Below are positions 16,837 through 25,367 of a DNA stretch of 64,000 bases, in pieces. The translations under genes were made by a program, and so were the position numbers. Origin of the DNA: Pseudomonas sp. H9 (GTDB lineage Bacteria > Pseudomonadota > Gammaproteobacteria > Pseudomonadales > Pseudomonadaceae). Location: positions 62,001 through 126,000 of the forward strand of contig NZ_SMOK01000021.1 of NCBI RefSeq assembly GCF_004353925.1. The letters run 5' to 3'. Position 1 is the first letter of the stretch. Each line of letters opens with the position of its first letter. The notes under the pieces are model-generated. The model was not told where the DNA came from and searched no databases. It saw only the letters and a program-made list of their open reading frames with translations.

Positions 16837-18212
16837 TCAACGGTAAAACTGACCCGCACTTTCAAGCCACCGCGTTCACCGTCGTGGAGGCTGATCTGCG
16901 CCAGATGGGCACGGCAGATTTCACCGACAATGGCCAACCCCAGGCCAGTACCCTGAGCACCGCGCCGATAAAAACGCTCGAACACCCGTTCGCGCTCAGG
17001 CTCAGGGATACCCGGGCCGTCGTCTTCGACTTCCAGCACTCCGGGCCCATAGACCCGCAAAATGACGTTGCCCCCCTTGGGTGTATGGGCCAAGGCGTTG
17101 TCCACCAGATTACTGAGCAGCTCATTCAGTAAGGTCGGCTCGCCACGGACATGAACCGGTACCTCGGCCTCCAGCGCCAGCGCCACACCACGCGCATAAG
17201 CCAAGGGGGCCATGGCCATGCCCAGCTCACGTGTCAGTTGACTCAGGTCGAGCGACTGAGCACCGCCTTCAGCAATAGCCCGTGCTCCGTTTTCCACGCG
17301 CGCCAGCGACAACAGCTGGTTGGCCAAATGAGTCAACCGGTCGGTACCTTGCGCCGCCGACTCCAGGGTGTCGTGCCAGACCTGGGGCTCGTTTGAGCGC
17401 AGCCCTAGTTCAACCCTGGCTTTCAATGCCGCCAGGGGGGTGCGCAGTTCATGCGCGGCTTCGGCAATGAACTGTGCCTGACGCTCGAATTGACCGCGCA
17501 GGCGCTCGGTGAAGTGATTCAAGGCGCGCACCAACGGGCTCAACTCGCGCTGCACTTCGACCAGCGGCAAGGGGCGAAGGTCATCGGGCTGACGCTCTTC
17601 TACCGCGCTGCGCAAGCGCTCCAGCGGACGCAATGCGGCACTGACCGCAAACCACACCAGCATCAACGCCCCAAGCGCCAGCATGCCGAGCCGCAGCAGA
17701 GTATCGGCCATCAGGCCGCGAGCCATGCGCACGCGCGCCTCTTCGGTTTCGGCCACGCGAATCTCGGCCATGCCGTTCATATTCGGCTCACTGACCGGTT
17801 TGAGCAGACTGACCACGCGTACGTCCTGCCCCAGATAGCGCGCATTGTAGAAACGCGCCAACGCCGGGTAAGCATCGGTGCGTGGCGTGCCGGGCGGTGG
17901 CGCCGGCAGGTTTTCATAGCCGGAAATCAGACGCTGGTGAATATCGTTGACCTGATAGTAAATGCGCCCGGCGCTGTCGTAGGCAAAGGTATCCAGCGCC
18001 ACGTAGGGCACATCGGCACTCAGGGTGCCGTCGCGCTGAGACAAGCCGGCGGCAATGGTACGCGCCGACGCCAGCAAGGTGCGATCGTAGGCAGTATCCG
18101 CAGCTTCACGGCCGTTCCAGTAAGCACTCAGGCCGCTGGCGAGCATCAACACCACCAGCAGCAAGGCCAGGTTCCATACCAACCGCCCGCGCAGGCTTCC
18201 GCTGTCACGCAT
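16833..18212 (-). CDS. tctE: Tricarboxylate-sensing histidine kinase TctE
   Basis: This is a 459-residue inner-membrane kinase with TM1 at about 12-32, a periplasmic 2CSK_N-type sensor region of about 140 residues and TM2 at about 170-190. HAMP follows, then the H-box IAEAAHELRTPLAALKARV. The HATPase has LVDNALAHTPKGG and GTGLGLAIVGEI. It overlaps tctD by 8 bp. Its position beside opdH-tctCBA identifies it as the citrate/tricarboxylate sensor, by analogy with TctDE of Salmonella and Pseudomonas. Confidence 0.88.
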   Translation of the reverse strand: MRDSGSLRGRLVWNLALLLVVLMLASGLSAYWNGREAADTAYDRTLLASARTIAAGLSQRDGTLSADVPYVALDTFAYDSAGRIYYQVNDIHQRLISGYENLPAPPPGTPRTDAYPALARFYNARYLGQDVRVVSLLKPVSEPNMNGMAEIRVAETEEARVRMARGLMADTLLRLGMLALGALMLVWFAVSAALRPLERLRSAVEERQPDDLRPLPLVEVQRELSPLVRALNHFTERLRGQFERQAQFIAEAAHELRTPLAALKARVELGLRSNEPQVWHDTLESAAQGTDRLTHLANQLLSLARVENGARAIAEGGAQSLDLSQLTRELGMAMAPLAYARGVALALEAEVPVHVRGEPTLLNELLSNLVDNALAHTPKGGNVILRVYGPGVLEVEDDGPGIPEPERERVFERFYRRGAQGTGLGLAIVGEICRAHLAQISLHDGERGGLKVRVSFTVD

Positions 18213-18876
18213 CGCGGTGCTCTAGCAGATAGCCGAGCCCTCGAAAGGTGACGATGGCCACAGCATGCCCATCGAGTTTCTTGCGCAGCCGATGGATGTA
18301 GATTTCAATGGCGTCGGCACTGGCTTCTTCATCCAGTCCGAACACCTGGGCGGCTACTTGTTCTTTGCTCATTACCCGCCCCGGGCGCGCAATCAAGGCC
18401 TCAAGCACCGCTTGCTCGCGCGAGGTCAAGGTCATCAACTCGTCACCGAGGGTGAAGCGCCGGGTGTCCAGGTCATACACCAAGGGGCCACAGCGTTGTT
18501 GGCGCTCACCGCCGAGTACACTGCGGCGCAGCAGCGCTTTCACCCGCGCTTCAAGCTCGGTAAGTTCGAAGGGTTTGGCCAGGTAGTCATCAGCCCCCAG
18601 GTTCAGACCATGGACACGGTCCTTAACGTCACTGCGTGCCGTCAGCATCAGCACCGGTACCGTTTTGCCGCGAGCCCGCAAGCGCGCCAGCACTTCGAAC
18701 CCGTCCATACGCGGCAGGCCCACATCGAGTACAGCCACGGCGTATTCTTCGCTGGCCAGGGCCAGGTCAGCCGCCACACCATCGTGCAGTACATCGACGG
18801 TAAGGCCGGTGCTTTTCAGCGCCTGAGCCACGCTTTCAGCCAGCTGCAGATGGTCTTCGACGAGCAGCACACGCAT
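18205..18876 (-). CDS. tctD: Tricarboxylate response regulator TctD
   Basis: This is a 223-residue OmpR/PhoB-family regulator. The receiver has E7/D8, phospho-acceptor D51 and K in LAKPFEL, and the winged-helix output domain ends RGLGYLLEHRDA. The ATG at 18876 (MRVLLVEDH) is chosen because residues upstream of it do not belong to the receiver fold. It is divergent from opdH-tctCBA, its expected target. A pair of direct repeats with 11-bp periodicity lies in between. Confidence 0.9.
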   Translation of the reverse strand: MRVLLVEDHLQLAESVAQALKSTGLTVDVLHDGVAADLALASEEYAVAVLDVGLPRMDGFEVLARLRARGKTVPVLMLTARSDVKDRVHGLNLGADDYLAKPFELTELEARVKALLRRSVLGGERQQRCGPLVYDLDTRRFTLGDELMTLTSREQAVLEALIARPGRVMSKEQVAAQVFGLDEEASADAIEIYIHRLRKKLDGHAVAIVTFRGLGYLLEHRDA

Positions 18877-18966
18877 CGTTTTCTCCCCGGTCGCGTCGCG
18901 GTCAATGGCGCGGAGTGTACAGCCGACAGGCCGTCTGTGAAGCCTTCGTAACAATGAAAATCCACT

Positions 18967-18985
18967 GAAAGGTTAGCGAAAGGTT
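18967..18985. promoter_or_regulatory. Candidate TctD binding site (direct repeat)
   Basis: GAAAGGTT occurs at 18967-18974 and again at 18978-18985, exactly 11 bp apart. This is the spacing used by OmpR/PhoB-family dimers bound head to tail. The site lies between the divergent tctD and opdH starts, about 95 bp from each. Confidence 0.5.
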
Positions 18986-19078
18986 CACCCCCTAGCATCC
19001 CCTCACGGCTCACTCTGCTTGCCGTAAAACTGAACATTGACGTTCGACTAATAAAAACAAAAACGGAGTTACTTAACG

Positions 19079-20368
19079 ATGCTGTCCATGCAGCCACAGG
19101 TGTATCCGCCTACCCGCCGTTTACCTTCCCGCCAGACCGCAGTTGCCAGCGCCCTCGCCCTTGCCGGCGTCGCTCCGCTGAGCCAGGCCGCCTTCTTCGA
19201 TGACAGCAAGGCGACCTTCGAAACCCGCAACATGTACTTCAACCGCGACTTTCGCGATGGCACCAGCGCCCAGCAATCCAAGCGTGACGAATGGGCCCAG
19301 GGGTTTATGCTCAACTTCGAGTCAGGTTATACCGATGGCACGGTAGGCTTTGGCCTCGATGCCCTGGGGATGCTAGGTATCAAGCTCGACTCCAGCCCAG
19401 ACCGCACCGGTACTGGCCTGCTGCCCACCCACGATGATGGTCGCGCCGCCGACGAGTACTCCAAGCTCGGCGTTACCGGAAAAGTCAAAATTTCAGACAC
19501 CGAATTGAAAGTCGGCACCCTGATCCCGGAACTGCCAACCCTGCAACCGAACGACGGTCGTATCCTGCCGCAGACCTTCGAAGGCGGGTTGCTGACGTCC
19601 GGGGAAATCAAGAATCTGACCTTCACTGGCGGACGCCTGGAAAAAGCCCGGGACCGTGACAGCACCAACAACGAAGACATTGCCCTCAACAACAAGAACC
19701 GCCGTTTTGCCGGCACCGTTGCAGGCAATCATTTCGACATGGCCGGTCTGGACTACAAGTTCACCGACAAAATCACTGGCAGCTACCATTGGGCCCAGCT
19801 CGATGACGTCTACGCCCAGCACTTCGTCGGCCTGCTCGCTAGCCAACCATGGGGGCCGGGCACCTTCGGCGCCGACCTGCGCATGGCGTTCAGCGACGAC
19901 CAGGGTCAGGCCCGCGGTGGCAAGATCGACAACACCGCGCTCAACGGCATGCTCAGCTACAGCATCATCGGCCACAAGTTCAGCGGCGGTTACCAGCACC
20001 TGTCTGGCGACACGGCCTTCCCTTACGTCGACGGCGCCGATCCGTATCTGGTCAACTTCGTCCAGATCAACGACTTCGCCGACGCCGACGAGCGCTCCTG
20101 GCAAGCCCGCTACGACTATGACTTCGCCAAACTGGGTATTCCCGGCCTGACCTTCATGACCCGCTACATCAGCGGCGATAATGTCAGCCTGGCCGATGGC
20201 GGTGAAGGCAAAGAGTGGGAACGCGACACCGAGTTCAAGTATGTGGTGCAAAGTGGCGCCCTGAAAAACGTCGCCGTGCGCCTGCGCAACGCAACCTTCC
20301 GTTCGAACTTTGCCCGCGACGCGGATGAAGTGCGGCTGCTGGTGAGTTACAGCCTTGCGCTGTGGTAA
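19079..20368 (+). CDS. opdH: OprD-family outer-membrane porin for tricarboxylates (OpdH)
   Basis: This is a 429-residue 18-strand OprD-type porin. The signal peptide ends near SQAAFF (about 37-39). The first strands include ATFETRNMYFNRDFRDG, typical of the family, and the protein ends with the aromatic-terminal strand VRLLVSYSLALW. OpdH takes up cis-aconitate and citrate in P. aeruginosa. It is placed first in the opdH-tctCBA operon, 34 bp before tctC, which supports the same role here. Confidence 0.88.
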   Translation: MLSMQPQVYPPTRRLPSRQTAVASALALAGVAPLSQAAFFDDSKATFETRNMYFNRDFRDGTSAQQSKRDEWAQGFMLNFESGYTDGTVGFGLDALGMLGIKLDSSPDRTGTGLLPTHDDGRAADEYSKLGVTGKVKISDTELKVGTLIPELPTLQPNDGRILPQTFEGGLLTSGEIKNLTFTGGRLEKARDRDSTNNEDIALNNKNRRFAGTVAGNHFDMAGLDYKFTDKITGSYHWAQLDDVYAQHFVGLLASQPWGPGTFGADLRMAFSDDQGQARGGKIDNTALNGMLSYSIIGHKFSGGYQHLSGDTAFPYVDGADPYLVNFVQINDFADADERSWQARYDYDFAKLGIPGLTFMTRYISGDNVSLADGGEGKEWERDTEFKYVVQSGALKNVAVRLRNATFRSNFARDADEVRLLVSYSLALW

Positions 20369-20402
20369 TCCCCGACAACAATAATGCTCACGGAGATAGA
20401 CG

Positions 20403-21383
20403 ATGAACGTTTCACTGCACCGCATTGCTCTGGCCACTGCCTGCCTGATGTTCGCCAGCCACGCCATGGCCGCTGAACCCAAACGCCCTGAATGTATTGC
20501 CCCCGCCTCCCCTGGTGGTGGTTTCGACCTGACCTGTAAGCTGGTGCAAAGCGCCCTGGTCAACGAAAAAATCCTCCACAAACCCATGCGCGTGACCTAC
20601 ATGCCCGGTGGCGTCGGCGCGGTGGCCTACAACGCCGTGGTCGCCCAGCGCCCGGCCGATGCCGGGACTCTGGTGGCCTGGTCCAGCGGTTCGCTGCTCA
20701 ACCTGGCCCAAGGCAAGTTTGGCCGCTTCGATGAGAACGCTGTGCGCTGGCTGGCTGCCGTCGGCACCAGCTATGGCGCCATCGCTGTGAAAAGCGATTC
20801 GCCATACAAAACCCTCGACGACCTGGTTGCCGCACTGAAAAAAGACCCGAGCAAAGTAGTGATTGGCTCCGGAGGCACTGTCGGCAGCCAGGACTGGATG
20901 CAGACCGCACTGATCGCCAAAGCCGCCGGCATCAACCCACGCGACCTGCGTTATGTCGCCCTTGAAGGCGGTGGCGAAATTGCCACGGCGCTGCTCGGCG
21001 GGCATATCCAGGTAGGCAGTACCGACATCTCCGACTCCATGCCGCATATCCAGAGCGGTGACATGCGCCTGCTGGCCGTGTTCGCCGAAAACCGTTTGGA
21101 CGAACCGGAAATGAAGAACATTCCGACCGCCAAGGAACAGGGTTACGACATCGTCTGGCCGGTAGTGCGTGGTTTCTACATGGGGCCGAAAGTCACCGAC
21201 GAAGAGTACAACTGGTGGAAAGCTTCGTTCGACAAGCTGCTGACCTCGGAAGAGTTCGCCAAATTGCGTGACCAGCGCGAGCTGTTCCCGTTTGCCATGA
21301 CCGGTGACGAACTGGACGGCTACGTGAAAAAACAGGTGGCTGACTATAAGGCCCTGGCCAAGGAATTCGGGCTGATTCAGTAA
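20403..21383 (+). CDS. tctC: Tripartite tricarboxylate transporter, periplasmic binding protein TctC
   Basis: This is a 326-residue Bug-family binding protein. The signal peptide ends at AMAAEP (about 22-24). The mature protein begins with PECIAPASPGGGFDLTC, the carboxylate-binding beta-alpha loop of the family. A second typical segment is VIGSGGTVGSQDW. It delivers citrate-type substrates to the TctAB membrane unit encoded downstream across a REP pair. Confidence 0.93.
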   Translation: MNVSLHRIALATACLMFASHAMAAEPKRPECIAPASPGGGFDLTCKLVQSALVNEKILHKPMRVTYMPGGVGAVAYNAVVAQRPADAGTLVAWSSGSLLNLAQGKFGRFDENAVRWLAAVGTSYGAIAVKSDSPYKTLDDLVAALKKDPSKVVIGSGGTVGSQDWMQTALIAKAAGINPRDLRYVALEGGGEIATALLGGHIQVGSTDISDSMPHIQSGDMRLLAVFAENRLDEPEMKNIPTAKEQGYDIVWPVVRGFYMGPKVTDEEYNWWKASFDKLLTSEEFAKLRDQRELFPFAMTGDELDGYVKKQVADYKALAKEFGLIQ

Positions 21384-21404
21384 GCCTCACACCCTTAGAA
21401 CCGC

Positions 21405-21468
21405 ATCGCGGGGCAAGCCCGCTCCTACAGACACGGTGTCTCGCTGTGGGAGCGGTCTTGCCCCGCGA
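21405..21468. repeat. REP inverted pair 3 inside the tct operon
   Basis: The pair lies between tctC and tctB, with the CGCGGGGC ends outward. One arm carries AGCGGTCTTG in place of AGCGGGCTTG. An intra-operon REP downstream of a binding-protein gene could stabilise the tctC mRNA and give the higher dose that binding proteins need (the malE precedent). Confidence 0.92.
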
Positions 21469-21483
21469 AAAGAGGATTCCCCA

Positions 21484-21942
21484 ATGATCCTGCAACGCAT
21501 TTTTGCCTTGTTGCTGCTGGCGGTGTGTGCCGCGCTGGCCGTCATGGCCTGGCCCTATCAGGCTGCGTTCTCCTACGAGCCGGTCGGCCCACGTGCCTTT
21601 CCGCTGTTGCTGATAGGCCTGATGGCCTGCGGCCTGTTGTATCTGGCAATCCGTCCAACGCCGATTGTGCGTAAGGACGATGAACCTGAACTGGACCGCG
21701 AATCGCTGATCAAGATCGGCATTTGTGTGGCTCTGCTGCTGGTATTTGCCAGCACCTTCGAATCGCTGGGCTTTGTCCTGAGCAGCATTCTCATCGGCAT
21801 CCCCATGGCGCGGCTTTACGACGGTCGTTGGCTACCCAGCGCAGTCATCATCACGCTGATGAGCATCGCGCTGTACTGGCTGTTTGACCGTGTAATGGAT
21901 GTGCCCCTGCCCCTGGGCCTGCTCGACGTACTGGAGAACTGA
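21484..21942 (+). CDS. tctB: Tripartite tricarboxylate transporter, small membrane subunit TctB
   Basis: This is a 152-residue protein with four predicted membrane helices (about 3-22, 36-54, 80-108 and 118-135). The start is the ATG at 21484 (MILQRIF), 16 bp after the REP; the earlier in-frame codons are REP sequence. Its stop is 1 bp before the tctA start. It forms the 4-TM subunit of the TTT transporter with TctA. Confidence 0.9.
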   Translation: MILQRIFALLLLAVCAALAVMAWPYQAAFSYEPVGPRAFPLLLIGLMACGLLYLAIRPTPIVRKDDEPELDRESLIKIGICVALLLVFASTFESLGFVLSSILIGIPMARLYDGRWLPSAVIITLMSIALYWLFDRVMDVPLPLGLLDVLEN

Positions 21943-21943
21943 C

Positions 21944-23458
21944 ATGGATACGCTTGGTTATCTCGGCCAGGGTTTCGGCGTTGCCCTGAGCCCATACAAT
22001 TTGGCCACGGCCCTGGTTGGCAGCCTGATCGGTACGGTCGTGGGCCTGCTACCGGGCCTGGGCCCGATCAACGGTGTAGCGCTGCTGATCCCGATTGCCT
22101 TCGCCCTCGGCCTGCCGCCGGAGTCGGCGCTGATTCTGCTGTCTGCGGTGTATCTCGGTTGTGAATACGGCGGGCGCATCAGCTCGATCCTGCTCAACAT
22201 TCCCGGCGAAGCCGCAACCGTCATGACCACTCTCGATGGTTACCCAATGGCCCGTAAAGGCATGGCCGGTGTTGCCCTGTCGCTGTCGGCCTGGAGTTCG
22301 TTCATCGGCGCCTTCATCGCCACCTGCGGCATGGTGTTGTTCGCGCCCTTGCTGGCCAAATGGGCAATTGCCTTCGGCCCGGCGGAATACTTCGTATTGA
22401 TGGTGTTTGCCATTGTCTGCCTCGGCGGCATGGCCGGTGACAAACCGCTGAAAACCTTTATCGCAGCACTGATCGGCCTGTTCCTGTCGTGCGTCGGTAT
22501 TGATGCCAACAGTGGCGTCTACCGCTTTACCGGCGACAGCGTGAACCTGGCTGACGGTATTCAGTTCGTGGTGCTGGTGCTGGGCTTGTTCTCGATCAGC
22601 GAAATTCTGCTGTTGCTGGAAAAAACCCATCACGGCCATCAAGCGGTCAAAGCCACCGGGCGCATGCTGTTCAACCTCAAGGAAGCGGCCTCGGTGTTCT
22701 GGGTGAACATCCGTTGCGGCGTGCTGGGCTTCATCATGGGCGTATTGCCCGGTGCAGGTGCGACCCTGGCCAGTGCGGTGGCCTACATGACAGAAAAACG
22801 CCTGGCCGGTGCCAGCGGTAAGTTCGGTCAAGGTGACAAGCGCGGCCTGGCAGCCCCGGAAACCGCCATTGGCGGTGCATGCTGCGGTGCGCTGGTGCCG
22901 ATGCTGACTCTGGGCGTTCCCGGTTCGGGCACGACTGCGGTAATGATTGGTGCGCTGACCCTGTACAACATCACCCCTGGCCCACTGCTGTTCCAGCAGC
23001 AGCCGGACATCGTCTGGGGCTTGATCGCTTCGCTGTTCATCGCCAACGTCATGCTGATCATTCTGAACGTGCCGATGGTGCGTCTGTTCACCCGCATCCT
23101 TGCCGTGCCGAACTGGGCACTGGTACCGGTGATTGCAATCATCACCGCCATTGGTGTGTATGCCGTGCACGCGACCACCTTCGACCTGTTCCTGATGATC
23201 GCGATTGGCATCTTCGGCTACATCCTGCGCAAGCTTGATTTCCCGCTGTCGCCGTTGCTGCTGGGCTTCATTCTCGGCGGCCTGATGGAGCAAAACCTGC
23301 GCCGTGCCCTGTCGATCTCCAATGGCGGCCTGGACATTCTCTGGTCCAGCCCGATCAGCATGACAGTCTGGGTGCTGACAGCACTGATGCTGACCTTCCC
23401 GCTGCTGCGCATCTGGCGTAAACGTACCCTTCAGCGTCGCGCCCTGGCCGATGTCTGA
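21944..23458 (+). CDS. tctA: Tripartite tricarboxylate transporter, large membrane subunit TctA
   Basis: This is a 504-residue 12-TM permease. The family signature appears in GLLPGLGPINGVALLIP near the N-terminus and VLPGAGATLASAVAYM in the second half. The ATG at 21944 directly follows the tctB stop. It overlaps the next gene by 8 bp, so translation is coupled through tctB, tctA and the AbrB-family gene. Confidence 0.95.
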   Translation: MDTLGYLGQGFGVALSPYNLATALVGSLIGTVVGLLPGLGPINGVALLIPIAFALGLPPESALILLSAVYLGCEYGGRISSILLNIPGEAATVMTTLDGYPMARKGMAGVALSLSAWSSFIGAFIATCGMVLFAPLLAKWAIAFGPAEYFVLMVFAIVCLGGMAGDKPLKTFIAALIGLFLSCVGIDANSGVYRFTGDSVNLADGIQFVVLVLGLFSISEILLLLEKTHHGHQAVKATGRMLFNLKEAASVFWVNIRCGVLGFIMGVLPGAGATLASAVAYMTEKRLAGASGKFGQGDKRGLAAPETAIGGACCGALVPMLTLGVPGSGTTAVMIGALTLYNITPGPLLFQQQPDIVWGLIASLFIANVMLIILNVPMVRLFTRILAVPNWALVPVIAIITAIGVYAVHATTFDLFLMIAIGIFGYILRKLDFPLSPLLLGFILGGLMEQNLRRALSISNGGLDILWSSPISMTVWVLTALMLTFPLLRIWRKRTLQRRALADV

Positions 23459-24479
23459 TCGCCCTTCGTCACTGTTCTGGGCTACAGGGCTGGTTGGCCT
23501 GGCCGGCGGGTTTCTCGCCAGCCAGGTCAACTGGCCGTTGCCGTGGATGGTCGGCTCGCTGCTCGCGATCATCCTGGTCCGTTGCCTGACGCCCTGGCAA
23601 CTGAGTGAAATCCCCGGAGGGCGCAAATGCGGCCAATGGATTATCGGCATTGGCATAGGCCTGCACTTCACCCCGGCTGTGGTCGAGCAAGTGGCGAGCA
23701 ATTTCGGCCTGATTTTCTGCGGTGCGCTAATCACCAGCGTGTCCAGTGTCGTCGGCATCTGGCTGCTGCGCCGCACCGGCGAAGACCGCGCCACGGCGTT
23801 TTTCTCCAGTATGCCGGGGGGCTCCGGCGAGATGGTTAACCTCGGCGCCCGCAACGGAGCGGTACTCAGTCAGGTCGCTGCCGCCCAAAGCCTGCGGGTG
23901 CTGGCGGTGGTACTGTGTGTACCAGCGCTGTTCAAATACTTGGTGGGTGACGGCGTGCCGATCACCCATAACGGCAGCGTCAGTTGGGCATGGCTGGCGT
24001 TGATCTGCCCATTGGGCGTGCTGATGGCCTGGCTGTGGCAGCGTTTGAAACAGCCCAATCCCTGGTTGTTCGGCCCCTTGCTGGTCGCCGCTATCGCCAG
24101 CGTCGGTGGCGACTTGCACATCGCGCTTCCCGACGGTGCCAGCCAGATTGGCCAATGGTTGATCGGCAGCGGGCTGGGCTGTCACTTCAACCGGGCGTTC
24201 TTTCGCCGGGCACCGTCCTTTCTGGGCCGCACCCTGGTCGCCACGGCCTTGAGCATGCTGATCGCCGCTGTGGCTGCGTGGGTCTTGAGCCACCTGACCC
24301 AACTGGACCTACGCTCATTGACCCTGGGCATGATGCCTGGGGGAATCGCTGAAATGAGCCTGACCGCCGAGACCCTGCAACTGTCCGTACCGCTGGTGAC
24401 GGCCTTGCAGGTGATGCGTTTGCTGTTCGTGCTGTTTCTGGCCGAACCGTTGTTCCGGCACTGGGCTGCTGGCAAGTAG
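23451..24479 (+). CDS. AbrB-family (duplicated) membrane protein linked to tctCBA
   Basis: This is a 342-residue multi-pass protein with two homologous halves, each starting with a Trp/Pro-rich repeat (NWPLPWMVGSLLA and NPWLFGPLLVA). This is typical of the AbrB/ammonia monooxygenase-like family (PF05145, TIGR03082). Motifs MPGGSGEMVNLGA and MMPGGIAEMSLTAE repeat in the two halves. The overlap with tctA implies a role in the same transport process. The transported compound or regulatory role is unknown. The TAG stop is supplied by a REP element. Confidence 0.85.
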   Translation: MSDRPSSLFWATGLVGLAGGFLASQVNWPLPWMVGSLLAIILVRCLTPWQLSEIPGGRKCGQWIIGIGIGLHFTPAVVEQVASNFGLIFCGALITSVSSVVGIWLLRRTGEDRATAFFSSMPGGSGEMVNLGARNGAVLSQVAAAQSLRVLAVVLCVPALFKYLVGDGVPITHNGSVSWAWLALICPLGVLMAWLWQRLKQPNPWLFGPLLVAAIASVGGDLHIALPDGASQIGQWLIGSGLGCHFNRAFFRRAPSFLGRTLVATALSMLIAAVAAWVLSHLTQLDLRSLTLGMMPGGIAEMSLTAETLQLSVPLVTALQVMRLLFVLFLAEPLFRHWAAGK

Positions 24480-24546
24480 GAGCGGGCTTGCCCCGCGATG
24501 TGGCTTTACTGACACACCGCAATCGCGGGGCAAGCCCTCCCCCACC
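24476..24546. repeat. REP inverted pair 4 (stop codon of the AbrB-family gene lies inside)
   Basis: This pair has the opposite arrangement, GTAGGAGCGGGC outward, with a spacer containing ACTGACACACCGC. Its first bases give the TAG stop of the upstream gene. The right arm carries GCCCTCCCCC instead of GCCCGCTCCC. It ends 2 bp before the ung stop codon. Confidence 0.92.
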
Positions 24547-24547
24547 G

Positions 24548-25240
24548 TTACAGCGCAGGCAGGCGCCAGTCCACGGGCGTCAGGCCGTGTTGTTCGAGGA
24601 ACTTGTTGGTGCGGCTGAAATGCCCACAGCCGAGGAATCCACGATACGCAGACAACGGTGATGGGTGCACGGACTTGAGCACCAAATGCTTTGTGGCGTC
24701 GATCAGCTTCTGCTTGCTCTGCGCATGGGCGCCCCACAGCAGGAATACCGTATTTGGCTGAGTTTCGCTGACCACCTGAATAATGCGATCAGTGAAAAAC
24801 TCCCAGCCTTTCTTGGCATGCGACGCAGCATTGGCGCGCTCCACCGTCATGGTGGTGTTGAGCAACAACACGCCCTGCTCGGCCCAACTTTGCAGGTAGC
24901 CATGTTTGGGAATGTCGATGTTCAGGTCACGCTGCAATTCTTTGTAGATGTTCACCAGCGACGGCGGCGTGGGGATGCCCGGCTGCACTGAAAAGCACAG
25001 ACCATGGGCCTGGCCTGGGCCGTGATAAGGGTCCTGACCGAGAATCACCACCTTTACTTTGTCCAGCGGCGTGGAATTGAGCGCATTGAAAATCAACGGG
25101 CCTGGCGGGTAGATCTCTTTGCCAGCGGCGTACTCCTGGCGCAGGAATTCACGCAGTTGCTGCATGTAAGGCTGGTCGAATTCGGCACGCAGCGCTTCTT
25201 TCCAGCTAGGTTCAAGTTTGATGCGATCGTCGTCAGTCAT
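24548..25240 (-). CDS. ung: Uracil-DNA glycosylase
   Basis: This 230-residue family 1 UDG removes uracil from DNA. The water-activating motif GQDPYHG has D70. The uracil-specificity segment is LLLNTTMTVE, and the Leu-loop HPSPLSAYRG has the catalytic His. The ATG at 25240 (MTDDDRIK) is the family-like start; longer frames upstream read through non-homologous sequence. It is divergent from the enoyl-CoA hydratase-family gene. Confidence 0.97.
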   Translation of the reverse strand: MTDDDRIKLEPSWKEALRAEFDQPYMQQLREFLRQEYAAGKEIYPPGPLIFNALNSTPLDKVKVVILGQDPYHGPGQAHGLCFSVQPGIPTPPSLVNIYKELQRDLNIDIPKHGYLQSWAEQGVLLLNTTMTVERANAASHAKKGWEFFTDRIIQVVSETQPNTVFLLWGAHAQSKQKLIDATKHLVLKSVHPSPLSAYRGFLGCGHFSRTNKFLEQHGLTPVDWRLPAL

Positions 25241-25367
25241 GGGGCCATCCGTAAACAATGGCGCGACACTAGGAAAGCTGCCGTTGCTTGTCAATCGATC
25301 CGACCGGCGACCGGCAGTTTCGCCGACAACGGCCATACTTGTCCGGATCAGACGAATGAGGTCGCCC

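Noticed and set aside
22049..23854. Open frame of 601 codons antisense to tctA and the AbrB-family gene
   Set aside because: Same reason: both sense genes are complete and conserved.
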